From Methylacidiphilum caldifontis (GTDB lineage: Bacteria > Verrucomicrobiota > Verrucomicrobiia > Methylacidiphilales > Methylacidiphilaceae): 64,000 nucleotides of DNA. Of the stretch, positions 1 to 7,285 are shown one piece after another. Made by a program: the position numbers and the translations under genes. Every line of letters begins with the position of its first letter. The stretch's first letter is position 1. The notes beneath the pieces are model-generated. The model saw only the letters and a list, made by a program, of their open reading frames with translations. It was not told the DNA's origin and searched no databases. The stretch is taken from NCBI RefSeq assembly GCF_017310505.1, contig NZ_CP065957.1, forward strand, positions 2,170,001 through 2,234,000, written 5' to 3'.

Positions 1-214
1 TAATGTTTGCCTTTTTAAGGACATCATAGCCATGAGCTAAAATTTTAGCTCCTTTATCGACATAGGACTCGTCGAAATAGCCTGCACCAGCTCCAGCCCC
101 AGATTCAATAAAAACCTCTAATCCTAATTTTAAAAAAGAGGGAAGAACTTCAGGGACTATGGCAACCCGATTTTCACCGGGGACTTTTTCTTTAAGAATG
201 CCAAGGGATGCCAT
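1..214 (-). CDS. pntA: NAD(P) transhydrogenase subunit alpha, N-terminal part (runs off left edge)
   Basis: The first 71 codons of a minus-strand gene are present; the rest lies beyond the window. The start ATG is the complement of 212-214, with a purine-rich GAGAAG stretch about 8 bases upstream. The N-terminus reads like the PntA/alanine-dehydrogenase N-terminal domain: an ILKEKVPGENRVAIVPE-type segment followed by a GLEVFIESGAGAGAGY segment. The GENRVA form fits the alpha subunit of proton-translocating transhydrogenase better than alanine dehydrogenase. The family couples hydride transfer between NADH and NADP to proton movement and supplies NADPH. The 260 bases upstream (215-474) hold no gene that I can see and probably contain the promoter. 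The family is fairly clear; distinguishing pntA from its split-subunit forms needs the missing part. Confidence 0.75.
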   Translation of the reverse strand, partial: MASLGILKEKVPGENRVAIVPEVLPSFLKLGLEVFIESGAGAGAGYFDESYVDKGAKILAHGYDVLKKANI

Positions 215-474
215 AATTTTTACTTCTCATTTAATGAAGGAATAGGACACTATTATTTTATCATAAAGAAATCAAGTCTAGATTGCTCTGTTTTTTTCTA
301 ATCAATTTACTGTTTTTTTTGATCCCTCTTAACGAGTAGTATAAACAAAACTCCATAATAGCTTAAAATTCTATTGTTTCAAAATAAAAGAAATCTTTTA
401 ATCCTTTGCCCATGTGTTATCTGAGGGAAGGAAAAAAAGATTTAGCTGAAGCGTTTTGAAGTTTTTCTTGATTT

Positions 475-999
475 TTATTTAATGGAAAGATTGTGGAGTT
501 CTTCAAGGGCATGATTTAAGTCGCTTTCTGTATTGCTTCCATAATTATGCCGACAAAAATACATGCACCGAAGCGTAACAACTTGTCTCATCAGATCCCT
601 TACTTTGAGAAGTTTTTGATGCCAATTTTTTAGGCTTTCTTTTGTTATGGGAGCGTTGAAATCAAGGGTAGAGTTATCTTTTAATTGGAATCGTCCAGCT
701 CCATTGATTTCTTCAGTGTCTAATGTCGATGGAGGATGAAAAAGGGGCTTATAATGAAGCCCATCATCTACAAGATGTGCACGCCATGAAACGAATACTT
801 CGGCTGAGTTTTTCTTTCTTTTCGTTTCTATGTTTAAAATAGTTAATTTTTCGCCCGCTTCCGGGAATAGATCTTTATAAAGAAAATCTGACACTTTTTG
901 TTTAATCGCTTCCATATTATAAGCAGTACTCTGGGGATTTGTGACATTTCCACAAATGAACAAAAAAGGGAAAATCAAAAAGATTAAACTTTTATTCAC
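475..999 (-). CDS. Small secreted protein of unknown function
   Basis: A 174-residue protein with an N-terminal hydrophobic segment (about residues 4-18, LIFLIFPFLFICG) that looks like a signal peptide. A Cys at 16 could be a lipoprotein site, but the preceding Ile makes a poor lipobox. The mature part is polar and has a predicted alpha/beta pattern, with a WRAHLVDDG segment near residue 72 and a Cys pair (CMYFC) near residues 145-149. I do not recognise the family. It lies 67 bases downstream of the TonB-dependent receptor gene on the same strand, so the two may be co-transcribed, which would place it in the envelope with that receptor. The coding call rests on length, signal peptide and a plausible composition. 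Confidence 0.6.
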   Translation of the reverse strand: MNKSLIFLIFPFLFICGNVTNPQSTAYNMEAIKQKVSDFLYKDLFPEAGEKLTILNIETKRKKNSAEVFVSWRAHLVDDGLHYKPLFHPPSTLDTEEINGAGRFQLKDNSTLDFNAPITKESLKNWHQKLLKVRDLMRQVVTLRCMYFCRHNYGSNTESDLNHALEELHNLSIK

Positions 1000-1066
1000 T
1001 CAATAATATAGCCAGAAAAATCGATTAAATCTAGTATTCGAATAAACTATCCACTGGTGGCTTATA

Positions 1067-3652
1067 TCAGAACTTATAAACCAAAGTGGCTTGAATCCAA
1101 AAAGGCATTCCGGCTACAATATCTTCATAATTAAATGTTCTTGTTCCGTTTGCTCCCATGCCAAAAGCAAGCCAATAGGGTTCGTTAGTAAAGTTATAAA
1201 AATAAAGCCTAGCTTCCCATCTCTGAGCGGTATAAAAAAGGGTGGAATTGAGGATGAACTGCGTAGGGATGTGGGTTGTATAGTTGTATCCTAAATACTG
1301 TTCGCTCATGAGAAGCGCTCCCATGGTTATTCCAATACCGCTATCGTGTCTATAGGTGATAAGGCCGCTGAAAATTTGATCTGGAAAGCCTAAAAAATTG
1401 TAAATACCTGCTGGATACATCTGGTTGTTATTCAAGGGGAGATTAGACTGCAGGGCCAAAGCTGTCGAATAAGTTTGATACATGGGAGGTCCATGCCCCA
1501 CAGAGGTCCAGTCTTCTGTACCATGCATATAGGCATAACCGAGCTTTGCCCAGAAATGGCGGTTAGGTTGGTAATTTATACTGGCCTCAAAACCGTTGAC
1601 GGTGGATGGGGTGGCTGGTCCAGTCCTATTGTTAAGATAGGTGAACTGGGAAAAGCTATCCACGGCAGCAAACAGGGAATGATTGAGGAGATCAAATTTA
1701 AAACCACCTTCATAAAGCTCGTTGAGCAAGTGGAACTGTGAGGGACCGAAAAAAGGGGAAAACCCTCCCATGTCTGCGGCATTTACGACATATCCCCAGT
1801 TAAAATCGAAATAAGCACTTAACCATGGAAAAATTTTGTATACTGTTCCCACATCCACAAGAGGAGTAAGTTGAGTAGTTGAAAGCTGTTGAAAGAGGAT
1901 AGGGGGGGTTCCAGGGGGAGTTTGTGCAGAAATAAAATAACCTGTTGCCCGGGCTCCTAGAATGAGAGAAAGCTTATCGGTTATATTTATATTATCCAGC
2001 AAGAAAGGAGAAACGGCTCCATAATGGCAGTCTGTGCTTCCAGCCGCCAAATTGGCTGGCTCAAAATAGTATCCAGCTGGAGCCCCCGGAATAGGCCATT
2101 CACCCCCAAAAGGAGCTTTGGGATTACCAATCCGTGCTTGAAAATATTTTGATAGTTCCGCATTCCAGAGCAATGGATTTTGGTTGATAAGACTATAACT
2201 ATTAAGCACGATAAAAGAGTCGGAATTGTAATCGAGATTTTTTTGATAATGCATTTCTATTCCTGTATCTAGGGCATGGGAAAAAAGGAGATGGCCTATA
2301 ACAGGATAGCTCTTTTCTCCATTCTCTTGAGGAAGGCTGTAAATGTTAAGTCGGCATTCAGTCCGGTTGTCAATTTCATAATCACCTCGGCAAGATTCGT
2401 CGTAAAAAAGGGGATGGAGGATCCATTGATCGTTGTGATACCAAAAAAAGGTATTGTTTATGATTTGGAAGTCTTCATTGATGGAAAGCCTTTGTATGAC
2501 TTGAGTAAGCCCGGTTGTTCCATAGCCTCCATCGGTTGGGTTGAGTAGGACATTTCTGCGGCTAATCCCTACGGGAGTACCTAGGTAAGAAGAGGCTGGA
2601 GGGTTGTTGACTATCCCAGTGTTGGCAAGGGTAGGGGAGAGCGCTCCAGGGAAATAAAGACCGTTATCAATTAATTGTTGAGTGGGTCTATTGATCATTC
2701 CCCACATTGGGGTAAAATCGTAGGTTCCTAAATCCGCATAGAGGTCTATAGAATAAGAGTCTTGAGGATGATAACCCAGAGCTAAATAAAAATTTTGCTG
2801 ATCATTTCTTTGATATTGGTAATAACTGCCGTTTTCTTGTCCCATGTAGCTAAACCGGTAAGCCAATTTCTTATCTTTGTCGATAGGCCCCCCAATGTCT
2901 GCTCCCCACATGTATTCTTGATACATTCCAATTGTATCCCACACGTAACCTCGAAAATTGTCGAAGTAGGGCTGCTTGGTGATATAATTGATGTAACCTC
3001 CAGAAACTTGTGTCGCTCCAAAGACTGCATTAGAAGGTCCCTCAACAATATCCATGGATTCAACCATGTTGTAGTTCCATGGGATATTTTGTTCGGAGTT
3101 GTTGTTCAAAGTTTCTTCAATCCCATTAATTAGGGTTAGCCCGTTACGTCCACGGATGGTGGGGGCACTGGCAATACCGTAGTTTATTTGAGTAAGAGCG
3201 GCAGGGACAATGAAAGCTGTAGAAAGCGGATCTAGATATCCAAACTGCCCTATGCCAGCTGACTGTGCCAATCCATGGGAAATCGGTGTCACATTTCGAG
3301 GAATATCGATGACATCCAGGGGTATGGCATAGACCGAGGTATTGGAATGGGCGGTAGGCAAGATATTTTCATTGGGTCCTACCGCTGTTACAGTAATTTC
3401 TGGAAGGGAATTGGTCTGTTTATTCTTTGTTTTTTTATCACTTCCAACGGTCGAATCTGTTGTGTCCGCTGAATCTGGACTATTTGTAGCCGCACTTGGA
3501 TTCAGGGGCAAAGAAGAGGTATTATCCGGATATCCTTGGTTTGAGGGCCAAAAGCAGAGGCTTAAAAAAATGATAACAGCTCTTTGCGGGGCAAGAAAAA
3601 GAGAAAAAAGATCTTTGATCTTCAAATGCGTAAAGATAAATAAAATTTTCAT
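1067..3652 (-). CDS. TonB-dependent outer-membrane receptor
   Basis: An 861-residue protein with an N-terminal hydrophobic export segment (about residues 20-38), a low-complexity Ser/Thr/Asp/Asn linker, then a plug domain at roughly 85-230. The plug shows the conserved pieces LPEITVTA, TIRGRNGLTLINGIEE, VESMDIVEGPSNAVFG and SGGYINYITKQP. The rest is a beta-barrel rich in aromatic residues and alternating patterns, ending in YKF with the C-terminal Phe typical of outer-membrane proteins. Such receptors bind a scarce ligand (siderophore, cobalamin, metal chelate) and import it using TonB energy. There is no FecA-type signalling domain before the plug. The ligand cannot be told from sequence; the nearby copper genes make a metal complex plausible but this is only inference. 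No clear Shine-Dalgarno precedes the ATG at 3652, so the start is uncertain by some residues. Confidence 0.9.
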   Translation of the reverse strand: MKILFIFTHLKIKDLFSLFLAPQRAVIIFLSLCFWPSNQGYPDNTSSLPLNPSAATNSPDSADTTDSTVGSDKKTKNKQTNSLPEITVTAVGPNENILPTAHSNTSVYAIPLDVIDIPRNVTPISHGLAQSAGIGQFGYLDPLSTAFIVPAALTQINYGIASAPTIRGRNGLTLINGIEETLNNNSEQNIPWNYNMVESMDIVEGPSNAVFGATQVSGGYINYITKQPYFDNFRGYVWDTIGMYQEYMWGADIGGPIDKDKKLAYRFSYMGQENGSYYQYQRNDQQNFYLALGYHPQDSYSIDLYADLGTYDFTPMWGMINRPTQQLIDNGLYFPGALSPTLANTGIVNNPPASSYLGTPVGISRRNVLLNPTDGGYGTTGLTQVIQRLSINEDFQIINNTFFWYHNDQWILHPLFYDESCRGDYEIDNRTECRLNIYSLPQENGEKSYPVIGHLLFSHALDTGIEMHYQKNLDYNSDSFIVLNSYSLINQNPLLWNAELSKYFQARIGNPKAPFGGEWPIPGAPAGYYFEPANLAAGSTDCHYGAVSPFLLDNINITDKLSLILGARATGYFISAQTPPGTPPILFQQLSTTQLTPLVDVGTVYKIFPWLSAYFDFNWGYVVNAADMGGFSPFFGPSQFHLLNELYEGGFKFDLLNHSLFAAVDSFSQFTYLNNRTGPATPSTVNGFEASINYQPNRHFWAKLGYAYMHGTEDWTSVGHGPPMYQTYSTALALQSNLPLNNNQMYPAGIYNFLGFPDQIFSGLITYRHDSGIGITMGALLMSEQYLGYNYTTHIPTQFILNSTLFYTAQRWEARLYFYNFTNEPYWLAFGMGANGTRTFNYEDIVAGMPFWIQATLVYKF

Positions 3653-3803
3653 TACAATAGACTTTTTAAAATATGTAATTTATAAAAGACACATGTTTTT
3701 TAAATAATACACAAGCTAATTTTATGCCAGGATTTAATCGATTTGCATGCAGTAGCTAAAAAAACTGCAATGACGAACTGAAAAGAAAATGATCGGCTTT
3801 GAG

Positions 3804-3850
3804 TTTTGACAAACCCATAAGATTTTGACAAACTATGCCTATAGGATAGT
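3804..3850 (+). promoter_or_regulatory. Tandem TTGACA-containing repeat upstream of tRNA-Gly
   Basis: The 11-base string TTTTGACAAAC occurs twice, at 3804-3814 and 3823-3833, exactly 19 bases apart. Each copy holds a perfect -35-like TTGACA. The second (3825-3830) is followed about 14-16 bases later by GATAGT/TAGTTC (3845-3852), a weak -10, with the tRNA beginning at 3870. This could be a tandem promoter or an operator repeat. The -10 match is poor, so the exact promoter is uncertain. Confidence 0.35.
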
Positions 3851-3869
3851 TCTGGGGAATTTCCTCTTA

Positions 3870-3940
3870 GCGGGTGTAGTTCAATGGTAGAACACGGGCT
3901 TCCCAAGCCTGAAGCGAGGGTTCGATTCCCTTCACCCGCT
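3870..3940 (+). tRNA. tRNA-Gly (anticodon CCC)
   Basis: Folds as a complete cloverleaf. The acceptor stem GCGGGTG pairs with CACCCGC and the discriminator is T at 3940. The D-arm is GTTC/GAAC. The anticodon stem CGGGC/GCCTG encloses the loop TTCCCAA, giving anticodon CCC at 3902-3904. The T-arm is GAGGG with loop TTCGATT and CCCTT. CCA is not encoded. A T-rich tract (3941-3957) follows immediately and may help termination. Reads GGG codons. Confidence 0.95.
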
Positions 3941-4008
3941 CTTTTTTTTCTTTTTTGTCATTGTTGTTCAACACAGATGGCTATATTTTTAGTGAATGAA
4001 AGAGATGT

Positions 4009-5565
4009 ATGGGTAGATTTGTAATTAAAAGACTTTTTTTGTTCTTTATTCTACAATTGTTTTTTGTGTTTTGTTTGTCTCTTCAACAAGGAATTTCTGC
4101 TCCTTCATCTAAAAGTTCACCTCTTGTTCCCCAGGATCTTTTTTTGGATATCTATGTGACTATTCAAGAGGGAGATAGAAGTTTAGAAAAGCATGATTAT
4201 AGGGAAGCTTCTTCTAAGTATAAAGAAGCTGAGAGTAAACTCCTTGAATTGAAGAAAAGTAACCCAAAATGGGAACCAAGGCTAGTGGATTACCGCTTGA
4301 AATATGTACAAGATAAAGAGCAAGAAATACAAAAGAGGTTGGCAGGCCTGCCGGTTAGCGAGACGCAACCCTCTATAGCGGAGGAGTCGGCTGAAAATAA
4401 GGCTTTAGAAAACAGGCTTAAGGAAATTGAAGATAAGTTAGCTAGTTTAGAAAAAGAGAGATCCCAGTCTTCAACGAACCCTGAAACGAACAAGCAGGCA
4501 ATGGAACTTCAAAATCTTTTTCAAACCCTTCAAAAAGAACTTGTTCAAGCTAAGGCGGCCAGAAAAAAGCAACTTGAAGCTCAGCAAGAAAGGATCAATG
4601 AGTTAACCGCTTCGGTGAGTTCTTTACAAAAAGAGCTGGCCCAAGCTAAGTCACAAAATAGGGACAAGTCAGAAGTGCTCGGCCTGCAGAAAAGACTCAA
4701 TGAGTTGGAAGAAGAATTAAGAAGGGCAAATGCGATGAAAACAAATGCCAAGCTGGCTGAAAGTGAAGTGGCCAAAATGAGGGATCTTACCCAAAAAGTG
4801 CAATCCCTTGAGCTTGCTCTTCAGCATATGAAGGATGAACAACTCCAGATTATACAAAAAAACCTGGAACAAAGTACAAAAGCCAAACAAGTAGTCCTTC
4901 TTGAAGAGCGAGTTCAACAGTTGGAAACAGAACTTGCTCAAGCTAAGCAGGAGCAGTATCGGATGGCCCAACTTAATCCCTCCCTAGTGGATTACCAACA
5001 GCTTAATATTTTAAAAGAACATATGCAGAAGATTGAGCAGCAGATGGAAAAGCTTTCCAAGAAGAGTGAGATTCAGAGCCTTCAAACAAGGACCACGGAA
5101 AATGCGACAGAGATGGAAGCGTTGAAAAGCAGGGTCAACAAACTTGAAGAAGAACTTGCTCGGAGTAAAAAAAGAGAGGAGCAACTCTTGGGATCTGTTA
5201 CGAGTCAAAACGTTGCCCTTCAGAAAAGGGTTATAGAGTTAGAACAGCAATTAGCCAAAGAAAAAGAAAAGATGTTGGCAAGGAATCAACCCCTGGGGTT
5301 AAATCATCAATCCTCATCTTCCCTAGCTCTCCCTAGTACGGAAAGTAGATCAGAGCAGCTCCAGGAAGTTTCTCCTCCTTTGGAACAAAAAGAAGTGAAG
5401 GAAAATCCAAAAGAACAACCTGGACAGCTAAAAAGCGGCTCTCAAATCTCTTCTTCACAAACCCATCCTAAAAAGAGAAGAACTCATCGAAGTCGTTCTG
5501 CCGAAGAGGAACTTGTTCATTCATGGAGAAAAGTCAGAAGGGAATTCATTTCTCTTTTTAGGTGA
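4009..5565 (+). CDS. Exported long coiled-coil protein with repeated heptad blocks
   Basis: A 518-residue protein. Residues about 7-30 form a signal peptide or anchor. Residues 45-105 look like a helical TPR-like domain (QEGDRSLEKHDYREASSKYKEAE). Residues about 125-425 are coiled coil built from recurring blocks of the form LxxRVxxLExELAxAK (near residues 165, 205, 230, 305, 375 and 405). The C-terminus is Ser/Gln/Pro-rich and ends with a basic stretch. An AAAGAGA element lies 5 bases before the ATG. The following gene overlaps its stop (TGATG), so the two are translationally coupled. A role as a periplasmic scaffold or envelope spacer is inference; I do not recognise a named family. Confidence 0.75.
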   Translation: MGRFVIKRLFLFFILQLFFVFCLSLQQGISAPSSKSSPLVPQDLFLDIYVTIQEGDRSLEKHDYREASSKYKEAESKLLELKKSNPKWEPRLVDYRLKYVQDKEQEIQKRLAGLPVSETQPSIAEESAENKALENRLKEIEDKLASLEKERSQSSTNPETNKQAMELQNLFQTLQKELVQAKAARKKQLEAQQERINELTASVSSLQKELAQAKSQNRDKSEVLGLQKRLNELEEELRRANAMKTNAKLAESEVAKMRDLTQKVQSLELALQHMKDEQLQIIQKNLEQSTKAKQVVLLEERVQQLETELAQAKQEQYRMAQLNPSLVDYQQLNILKEHMQKIEQQMEKLSKKSEIQSLQTRTTENATEMEALKSRVNKLEEELARSKKREEQLLGSVTSQNVALQKRVIELEQQLAKEKEKMLARNQPLGLNHQSSSSLALPSTESRSEQLQEVSPPLEQKEVKENPKEQPGQLKSGSQISSSQTHPKKRRTHRSRSAEEELVHSWRKVRREFISLFR

Positions 5566-6293
5566 TGCAGCTTTTAGTTCGTCTGTTCTTTCTTGGTTTA
5601 ATGTACCTTTTGCTATACGAGTTTGTTTACCCTTTAGAGAAGAAAGGGGCTGGCATTAAAAATTGTTGTCAAGATCCTTTACCCGAAGGCCATTGGCATA
5701 GGGATATACCCGCTACTGTCTTCTGGATAGGAACTGACATCACCCAGTGGAGCCCAAAAGGCATTTTTAGAAGTGCTTGGGATGAGCATTGGATTAGAAA
5801 CTATGGAGGAGAAGATAGTCCTAAAGCAAGGGCCGGTTTACTTCCAGGAACGCATGCGGCTACTCTCAATCCCTTTTATGTAGCTCTTCCCTTTAATGAC
5901 CTTGCTTATCCACGGATAGCTAAAAGGTGGATTCCTTGGTATGATGGGGGCTTTTCCTATGGCAAATCTCAGTGCAAAGGACATTGGGTGGAGATCAAAA
6001 ATCGATGGGGTAGAGTGGTCTATGCTCAATGGATGGATGTTGGTCCCTATGTTGCGGACGATTACTGTTATGTTTTTGGATCCTGTAGACCCAAATCGAA
6101 GTCTGGGATTGATGTTTCTCCTGCGGTTAAAGAATACTTGGGTCTTGATGGGTTTGATAGAGTAAGCTGGCGATTCGTTTCAGAAAAAGACGTGCCTCAA
6201 GGTCCATGGATAAAATATCTTGAAGAGGCGATCCTTTATTCGGTAATTAAAAGAAAAGAGTTAGAAGAAGGCCGATCCCGGAAAAAGAAATAA
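5565..6293 (+). CDS. Membrane-anchored double-psi beta-barrel (RlpA-like) protein
   Basis: A 242-residue protein with one N-terminal hydrophobic helix (about residues 3-20). The soluble part carries a pattern seen in double-psi beta-barrels such as RlpA and EG45 domains: a WMDVGPYV segment near residue 160 followed by SGIDVSPAVKEYLGL near 185 and DRVSWRFV. Cys residues (CC near 33; QC, YC, SC in the second half) may form disulfides. The start chosen is the ATG at 5565, which overlaps the upstream stop as TGATG; a GTG one codon earlier is possible. Coupled with the coiled-coil gene upstream, suggesting a shared envelope job. Binding or trimming of peptidoglycan is inference from the fold; no catalytic residues can be assigned with confidence. 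Confidence 0.6.
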   Translation: MQLLVRLFFLGLMYLLLYEFVYPLEKKGAGIKNCCQDPLPEGHWHRDIPATVFWIGTDITQWSPKGIFRSAWDEHWIRNYGGEDSPKARAGLLPGTHAATLNPFYVALPFNDLAYPRIAKRWIPWYDGGFSYGKSQCKGHWVEIKNRWGRVVYAQWMDVGPYVADDYCYVFGSCRPKSKSGIDVSPAVKEYLGLDGFDRVSWRFVSEKDVPQGPWIKYLEEAILYSVIKRKELEEGRSRKKK

Positions 6294-6335
6294 AACCTAG
6301 AGACTATACAATCCTCAAAAATTTGTTCAATCAAG

Positions 6336-7133
6336 GTGAAGCTTTTTTTCAGACAAACAGGGAGAGCTAAAAACAGTGTATTTTTATTTCATGGTTTGTA
6401 TGGCAGTAGTTTTAATTGGGCTTCAATTGCTAGTCATCTTAGCCAGTTGTATCAGGTCTTTGCTTTTGACTTAAGAAACCATGGGCTGTCTCCAACGGCA
6501 ACTTTTATGGATTATCAACTTATGGCCGAAGATATCCTGCAAACAGTTGGTCATCTTGATATTTTCCCCGTCCATGTTGTGGGTCATTCAGTTGGTGGTA
6601 AATTGGCAATGGTGTTGGCTCTGGTTTTTCAAAGCCGGATAAAAAGCATAGTTATCGAGGATATCGCTCCAGTTGATTATGGACAGGCAGGATTGGAGTT
6701 GCATTTGAAAATACTTAAGGCATTGAAGCAGCTACCTATAGAGAATATAAAAACTCGGAAAGAGGCTGAACGATTGCTCTTTAAAGAAATCGACGATTTG
6801 TCGATTGTGCAGTTCCTCCTTACAAACCTTATTTATGAAAAGGCTAAATATGCATGGAGGATAAAATGGGAGGGAATCGAAAATTCGATTGAAAAATTAA
6901 ATTCTTTTCCTGAAATAAATAGCTCGTTCAATGGAGAAAGCCTTTTTGTTTTTGGTGAAAAATCCTCTTATTTTCATCCTTCATTTATCCCTAAAATAAA
7001 GTTTTATTTTCCCAAAGCTTCTTGTGTTAGGCTTCAAGGAACTGGACATTGGGTTCATTATGAAAAACCCAAAGAGTTTTGCGACCTTTTATGCCTTTTT
7101 TTTGAAAAGGTGCAAAATACTCTATTCACTTGA
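6336..7133 (+). CDS. Alpha/beta hydrolase (YbfF-like esterase family)
   Basis: A 265-residue protein with an alpha/beta-hydrolase layout: oxyanion segment FLFHGLYGSSFNW near residue 16, DLRNHG near 45, and nucleophile elbow GHSVGG with Ser near 84. The acid is probably in the FVFGEKSSY region or earlier, and the catalytic His lies in GTGHWVHYEKP near residue 238. The family cleaves small esters or thioesters; the natural substrate is unknown. The start is GTG at 6336, with AAGG directly before it rather than a well-spaced ribosome site. It lies 42 bases after the double-psi-barrel gene, and its stop overlaps the TTG of a possible small frame leading to the ABC exporter gene. Confidence 0.8.
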   Translation: MKLFFRQTGRAKNSVFLFHGLYGSSFNWASIASHLSQLYQVFAFDLRNHGLSPTATFMDYQLMAEDILQTVGHLDIFPVHVVGHSVGGKLAMVLALVFQSRIKSIVIEDIAPVDYGQAGLELHLKILKALKQLPIENIKTRKEAERLLFKEIDDLSIVQFLLTNLIYEKAKYAWRIKWEGIENSIEKLNSFPEINSSFNGESLFVFGEKSSYFHPSFIPKIKFYFPKASCVRLQGTGHWVHYEKPKEFCDLLCLFFEKVQNTLFT

Positions 7134-7270
7134 CAGATCATGTCGCTTGGTTCTATTTAAAGGTTTTGTCTTTTTATGGTTATATGAGATATCACTTTTA
7201 TCGAGGCAGCAGAGCGAGTTGTATTAATAAGGTAGTGAGAAGGATTTGCTGCGATCCAGAGCGTGATTAA
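7130..7270 (+). CDS. Possible 46-codon ORF between hydrolase and ABC exporter genes
   Basis: An open frame starts with TTG at 7130, overlapping the hydrolase stop as TTGA, and ends at TAA 7268-7270, 15 bases before the ABC exporter ATG. The peptide begins LTDHVAWFYLKVLSFYGYMR and has a basic, Cys-containing end (RRICCDPERD). An internal ATG lies at 7184. There is no Shine-Dalgarno. The perfect fit into the gap and the coupled start argue for it; the short length and lack of a recognised family argue against. Confidence 0.2.
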   Translation: MTDHVAWFYLKVLSFYGYMRYHFYRGSRASCINKVVRRICCDPERD

Positions 7271-7285
7271 AACAGCATATATTCA

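Noticed and set aside
2276-3133. Open frames on the plus strand within the TonB receptor gene
   Set aside because: They lie opposite a well-supported gene, have no ribosome sites and no recognisable domains.
7024-7227. 67-codon frame at the hydrolase 3' end
   Set aside because: Overlaps the hydrolase gene in another phase and has no features.
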